Assembly (NCBI GenBank): GCA_019105125.1
Contig: JAHRWO010000084.1
Coordinates: forward strand, 1-7,042
Origin: Flavobacterium sp.
Lineage (GTDB): Bacteria > Bacteroidota > Bacteroidia > Flavobacteriales > Flavobacteriaceae
Reading direction: 5' to 3'
DNA length: 7,042 bases
Both the position numbers and the translations under genes were made by a program. Below are positions 5,779-7,042 of the stretch, one piece after another; positions within the stretch are counted from its first letter, which is position 1; every line of letters begins with the position of its first letter. A model generated the notes under the pieces. That model saw nothing but the letters and a program-made list of their open reading frames with translations, made no database searches and was not told the origin of the DNA.

Positions 5779-5820
5779 TTAATTAGACTGTTCATTTTTT
5801 GATTCTTTTTGCTTGCGCAT
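5779..5820 (-). CDS. Possible leader micro-ORF ahead of padR
   Basis: Within the leader between the padR -7 element and its start codon is a 13-codon frame reading MRKQKESKNEQSN and stopping 17 bases before the padR ATG. It is highly polar and Lys-rich. It could be a translated leader that affects padR expression, or chance in an AT-rich leader. Only position and the intact start-stop pair support it. Confidence 0.15.
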   Translation of the reverse strand: MRKQKESKNEQSN

Positions 5821-5867
5821 TGATTGATTTGATGATTGAAAACTAGATTACCTATTATTTTCTTATA

Positions 5868-5875
5868 CAAAGATA
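5868..5875 (-). promoter_or_regulatory. -7 promoter element of the padR operon
   Basis: Read on the - strand the sequence is TATCTTTG, an exact TAnnTTTG match and the best promoter candidate in the divergent region. It implies a leader of roughly 100 bases before padR. No clear TTG is present at the normal -33 distance; that position is instead covered by the dyad at 5888-5910, as expected for a regulated promoter. Confidence 0.6.
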
Positions 5876-5887
5876 AGTCTAAAAGCA

Positions 5888-5910
5888 AGTATTATGTTAC
5901 GCATAGTACT
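5888..5910. promoter_or_regulatory. Candidate PadR operator dyad
   Basis: An inverted repeat AGTATTATG-TTACG-CATAGTACT: the right arm reverse-complements to AGTACTATG, matching 8 of 9 bases of the left arm. It begins 13 bases upstream of the padR -7 element and covers the expected -33 region. A dyad of this size (23 bp) suits a dimeric winged-helix repressor, and PadR-family genes are commonly autoregulated. That PadR binds it is inference from position and symmetry. Confidence 0.5.
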
Positions 5911-5940
5911 AATATTTAACAAAAATTTAACAAATAAAAA

Positions 5941-5962
5941 AATAGTAGGAATGCATAGTATT
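5941..5962. promoter_or_regulatory. Second, imperfect operator-like dyad
   Basis: CATAGTATT at 5954-5962 repeats the right arm of the dyad at 5888-5910 with one change (CATAGTACT there). Its partner AATAGTAGG (5941-5949) matches the expected AATACTATG at 7 of 9 positions with a 4-base spacer. It lies just upstream of the candidate -7 element of the DUF4442 gene, so a regulator binding here could also affect the + strand gene. Confidence 0.35.
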
Positions 5963-5967
5963 TTTTG

Positions 5968-5975
5968 TATTTTTA
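5968..5975 (+). promoter_or_regulatory. Candidate -7 promoter element of the DUF4442 gene
   Basis: TATTTTTA differs from TAnnTTTG only in the last base and lies 18 bases before the ATG at 5994, giving a leader of only about 10-12 bases. No clear -33 element is seen; the expected spacer contains the imperfect operator-like dyad. Confidence 0.4.
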
Positions 5976-5993
5976 CAACAAAATCAATAGAAT

Positions 5994-6449
5994 ATGCAGT
6001 TTACACCATCAAAATTAAATGCTTTTATGTTTTTCAAATTACCTTCTGCTTTTTGGAGCGGGGTAAGAGTAAAGTCAATTTCACCAGAAGTTTGTGAGGT
6101 TACTGTAAAGCATCGTTGGTTCAATCAAAACCCTTTTAACTCCATGTATTTTGCAGTGCAAGCCATGGCGGCCGAGTTTACAACTGGAGCATTAGTCATG
6201 TTTCAAATCAAACAAAGTGGAAAAAGCATTTCAATGTTGGTAGCTCAAAATAAAAGCGTCTTTACCAAAAAGGCAACCGGAAGAATTACGTTTACTTGTA
6301 ATCAAGGTAGCTTAATAAAAGAAACGATTCAAAAAGCTGTCGATACTAATGAAGGGCAAACCATTTGGTTGACTTCTATTGGGATAAACGAAAAAGGAGA
6401 GCAAGTTTCTGAAATGCAATTCGAGTGGACAATTAAAGTCAGAGGTTAA
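5994..6449 (+). CDS. DUF4442 hotdog-fold protein, thioesterase-like
   Basis: A 151-residue protein that looks like the DUF4442 branch of the hotdog thioesterase superfamily (PaaI-like). Visible features are an N-terminal aromatic helix (8-22, NAFMFFKLPSAFW), a first strand with SPEVCEVTVKHRW (30-42), then the NPFNSMYFAVQAMAAEFTTGAL segment (46-67), which fits the central hotdog helix preceded by the conserved Asn/His-type loop. Beta strands follow to the end (ISMLVAQNK, GRITFTC, TIWLTSIGINEKGEQVSEMQFEWTIKV). No signal peptide is present, so it is cytosolic. Some family members hydrolyse acyl-CoA, but substrate and even activity are unknown here; E61 within the helix is the only candidate acidic residue I can point to. 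It is divergent from padR across a 232-base regulatory region that has operator-like dyads, so it may belong to the same regulon. The start gives the family-typical length. Confidence 0.8.
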   Translation: MQFTPSKLNAFMFFKLPSAFWSGVRVKSISPEVCEVTVKHRWFNQNPFNSMYFAVQAMAAEFTTGALVMFQIKQSGKSISMLVAQNKSVFTKKATGRITFTCNQGSLIKETIQKAVDTNEGQTIWLTSIGINEKGEQVSEMQFEWTIKVRG

Positions 6450-6477
6450 AAAGTTCAAAGTTTCCAGTTTAAAGTTA
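6450..6477 (+). repeat. Short heptad repeat AAAGTTN
   Basis: Immediately after the DUF4442 stop codon there are four 7-base units: AAAGTTC, AAAGTTT, CCAGTTT, AAAGTTA. Similar AAAGTT-type intergenic heptad repeats are, from memory, common in Flavobacterium genomes. The rest of the 135-base gap to the next gene holds a 14-bp palindrome and a promoter but no gene on either strand that I can support. Confidence 0.5.
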
Positions 6478-6523
6478 CAGAGTAGCAATAAGCTTGCAAC
6501 ACAATCTAACTAATCCTAAACAT

Positions 6524-6537
6524 AAGTTAATTAACTT
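6524..6537. repeat. 14-bp perfect palindrome upstream of the epimerase gene
   Basis: AAGTTAATTAACTT is a perfect palindrome located 21 bases upstream of the candidate -7 element at 6559. It could be a regulator site overlapping the -33 region, but the all-AT core makes chance occurrence plausible. Confidence 0.35.
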
Positions 6538-6558
6538 TCATTACTAATTTTTTGATAG

Positions 6559-6566
6559 TAATTTTG
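6559..6566 (+). promoter_or_regulatory. -7 promoter element of the epimerase gene
   Basis: TAATTTTG is an exact match to TAnnTTTG, 18 bases before the ATG at 6585. The short leader still contains the purine-rich AAGGAAAAG that would serve as ribosome binding site. No clear -33 TTG is present at the normal distance. Confidence 0.5.
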
Positions 6567-6584
6567 AAGAAAAAGGAAAAGAAA

Positions 6585-7042
6585 ATGACAGTTTTAATTA
6601 CAGGAGCTACTGGATTGGTTGGACAAGAATTAGTAAGTTTATTACTTCAAAATGGATTTACTGTTCATTATTTGTCTACTTCAAAATCAAAGTTGGTTTC
6701 GCAAAATAATTATAAAGGTTTTTACTGGAATCCCAAAACATCTGAAATCGATTTAAACGCTTTAACAGACGTTGAGGTTATTGTGCATTTGGCAGGGGCT
6801 AGCGTTGCTAAGAAATGGACGCCTTCTTACAAACAAGAAATTATTGAAAGTAGAGTGCTTTCAACACGATTATTATACAAAACACTTCAGAAAAATTTAC
6901 ACCAAGTGAAACAAATCGTTTCAGCATCAGCTATTGGAATTTATCCAAACGATTTAAACTACATCTATCATGAGACAGATAATAAAGTTGATAATTCATT
7001 TTTAGGTAATGTAGTACAACAATGGGAAGAAGAAGTCAATCA
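6585..7042 (+). CDS. TIGR01777/YfcH-like NAD(P)-dependent epimerase (5' part)
   Basis: The first 152 codons of a gene that continues past the window end; about half of a typical roughly 300-residue protein. It opens with a Rossmann nucleotide-binding motif TGATGLVG (residues 6-13, TGxxGxxG of extended short-chain dehydrogenases). It then has the features of the TIGR01777/YfcH family: FYWNPKTSEID (46-56), VIVHLAGASVAKKWT (65-79), YKQEIIESRVLSTRLL (82-97) and SASAIGIY (113-120). Family members are predicted sugar-nucleotide-type epimerases, and their substrate is not established. There is no signal peptide, so the protein is cytosolic. The ATG at 6585 is preferred because it places the glycine motif at the normal distance from the N-terminus and follows AAGGAAAAG. 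The frame is intact to the window edge. A separate promoter is likely, given the 135-base gap after the DUF4442 gene. Confidence 0.9.
   Translation, partial: MTVLITGATGLVGQELVSLLLQNGFTVHYLSTSKSKLVSQNNYKGFYWNPKTSEIDLNALTDVEVIVHLAGASVAKKWTPSYKQEIIESRVLSTRLLYKTLQKNLHQVKQIVSASAIGIYPNDLNYIYHETDNKVDNSFLGNVVQQWEEEVN

Noticed and set aside
5894..6097. 67-codon + strand open frame from the divergent intergenic region
   Set aside because: Overlaps the promoter region and the DUF4442 gene in another frame; low-complexity translation.
6484..6497. GCAA-TAAGC-TTGC stem as a terminator for the DUF4442 gene
   Set aside because: Only a four-base stem and no T run after it; probably chance.

Overview
The window looks like chromosome of a Flavobacterium-like member of the Bacteroidota. 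It is AT-rich, several genes are preceded by the TAnnTTTG -7 promoter element typical of this phylum, Shine-Dalgarno sequences are mostly weak, and the protein families (PspC-domain protein, head GIN/DUF2807 proteins, flavobacterial-type FolE and MsrA) fit. I see no mobile element, phage gene, CRISPR array, tRNA or rRNA.

Left part (1-1787, + strand): a lipoprotein-type peptide methionine sulfoxide reductase (msrA) lies 15 bases ahead of GTP cyclohydrolase I (folE). A 104-residue membrane protein of unknown function follows, probably from its own promoter. This block ends at a perfect 13-bp hairpin that contacts the stop codons of both converging genes and probably terminates transcription in both directions.

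Middle part (1786-5911, - strand): read in the direction of transcription, a PadR-type repressor, a 595-residue PspC-domain membrane protein and a DUF2807 lipoprotein are separated by only 5 bases each, which is a tight operon. Downstream is a 24-codon hydrophobic micro-ORF ending four bases before a terminator hairpin with a U tract. Beyond that, with its own promoter, is a second exported DUF2807 protein that is not a lipoprotein. The set suggests a cell-envelope sensing or maintenance system under PadR control, but its signal is unknown.

Right part (5762-7042): a 232-base divergent region separates padR from a DUF4442 hotdog-fold gene on the + strand. It holds a 23-bp dyad (AGTATTATG-N5-CATAGTACT) over the expected -33 region of padR and a related imperfect copy near the start of the DUF4442 promoter, so PadR may control both directions. 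An AT-rich spacer with heptad repeats and a 14-bp palindrome follows, then the 5' part of a TIGR01777/YfcH-like NAD(P)-binding epimerase gene that runs off the window end.

The items most worth a second look are the micro-ORF with its terminator, the candidate PadR operator pair, and the padR-pspC-DUF2807 operon as a unit. All calls come from reading the sequence; no database search was run.
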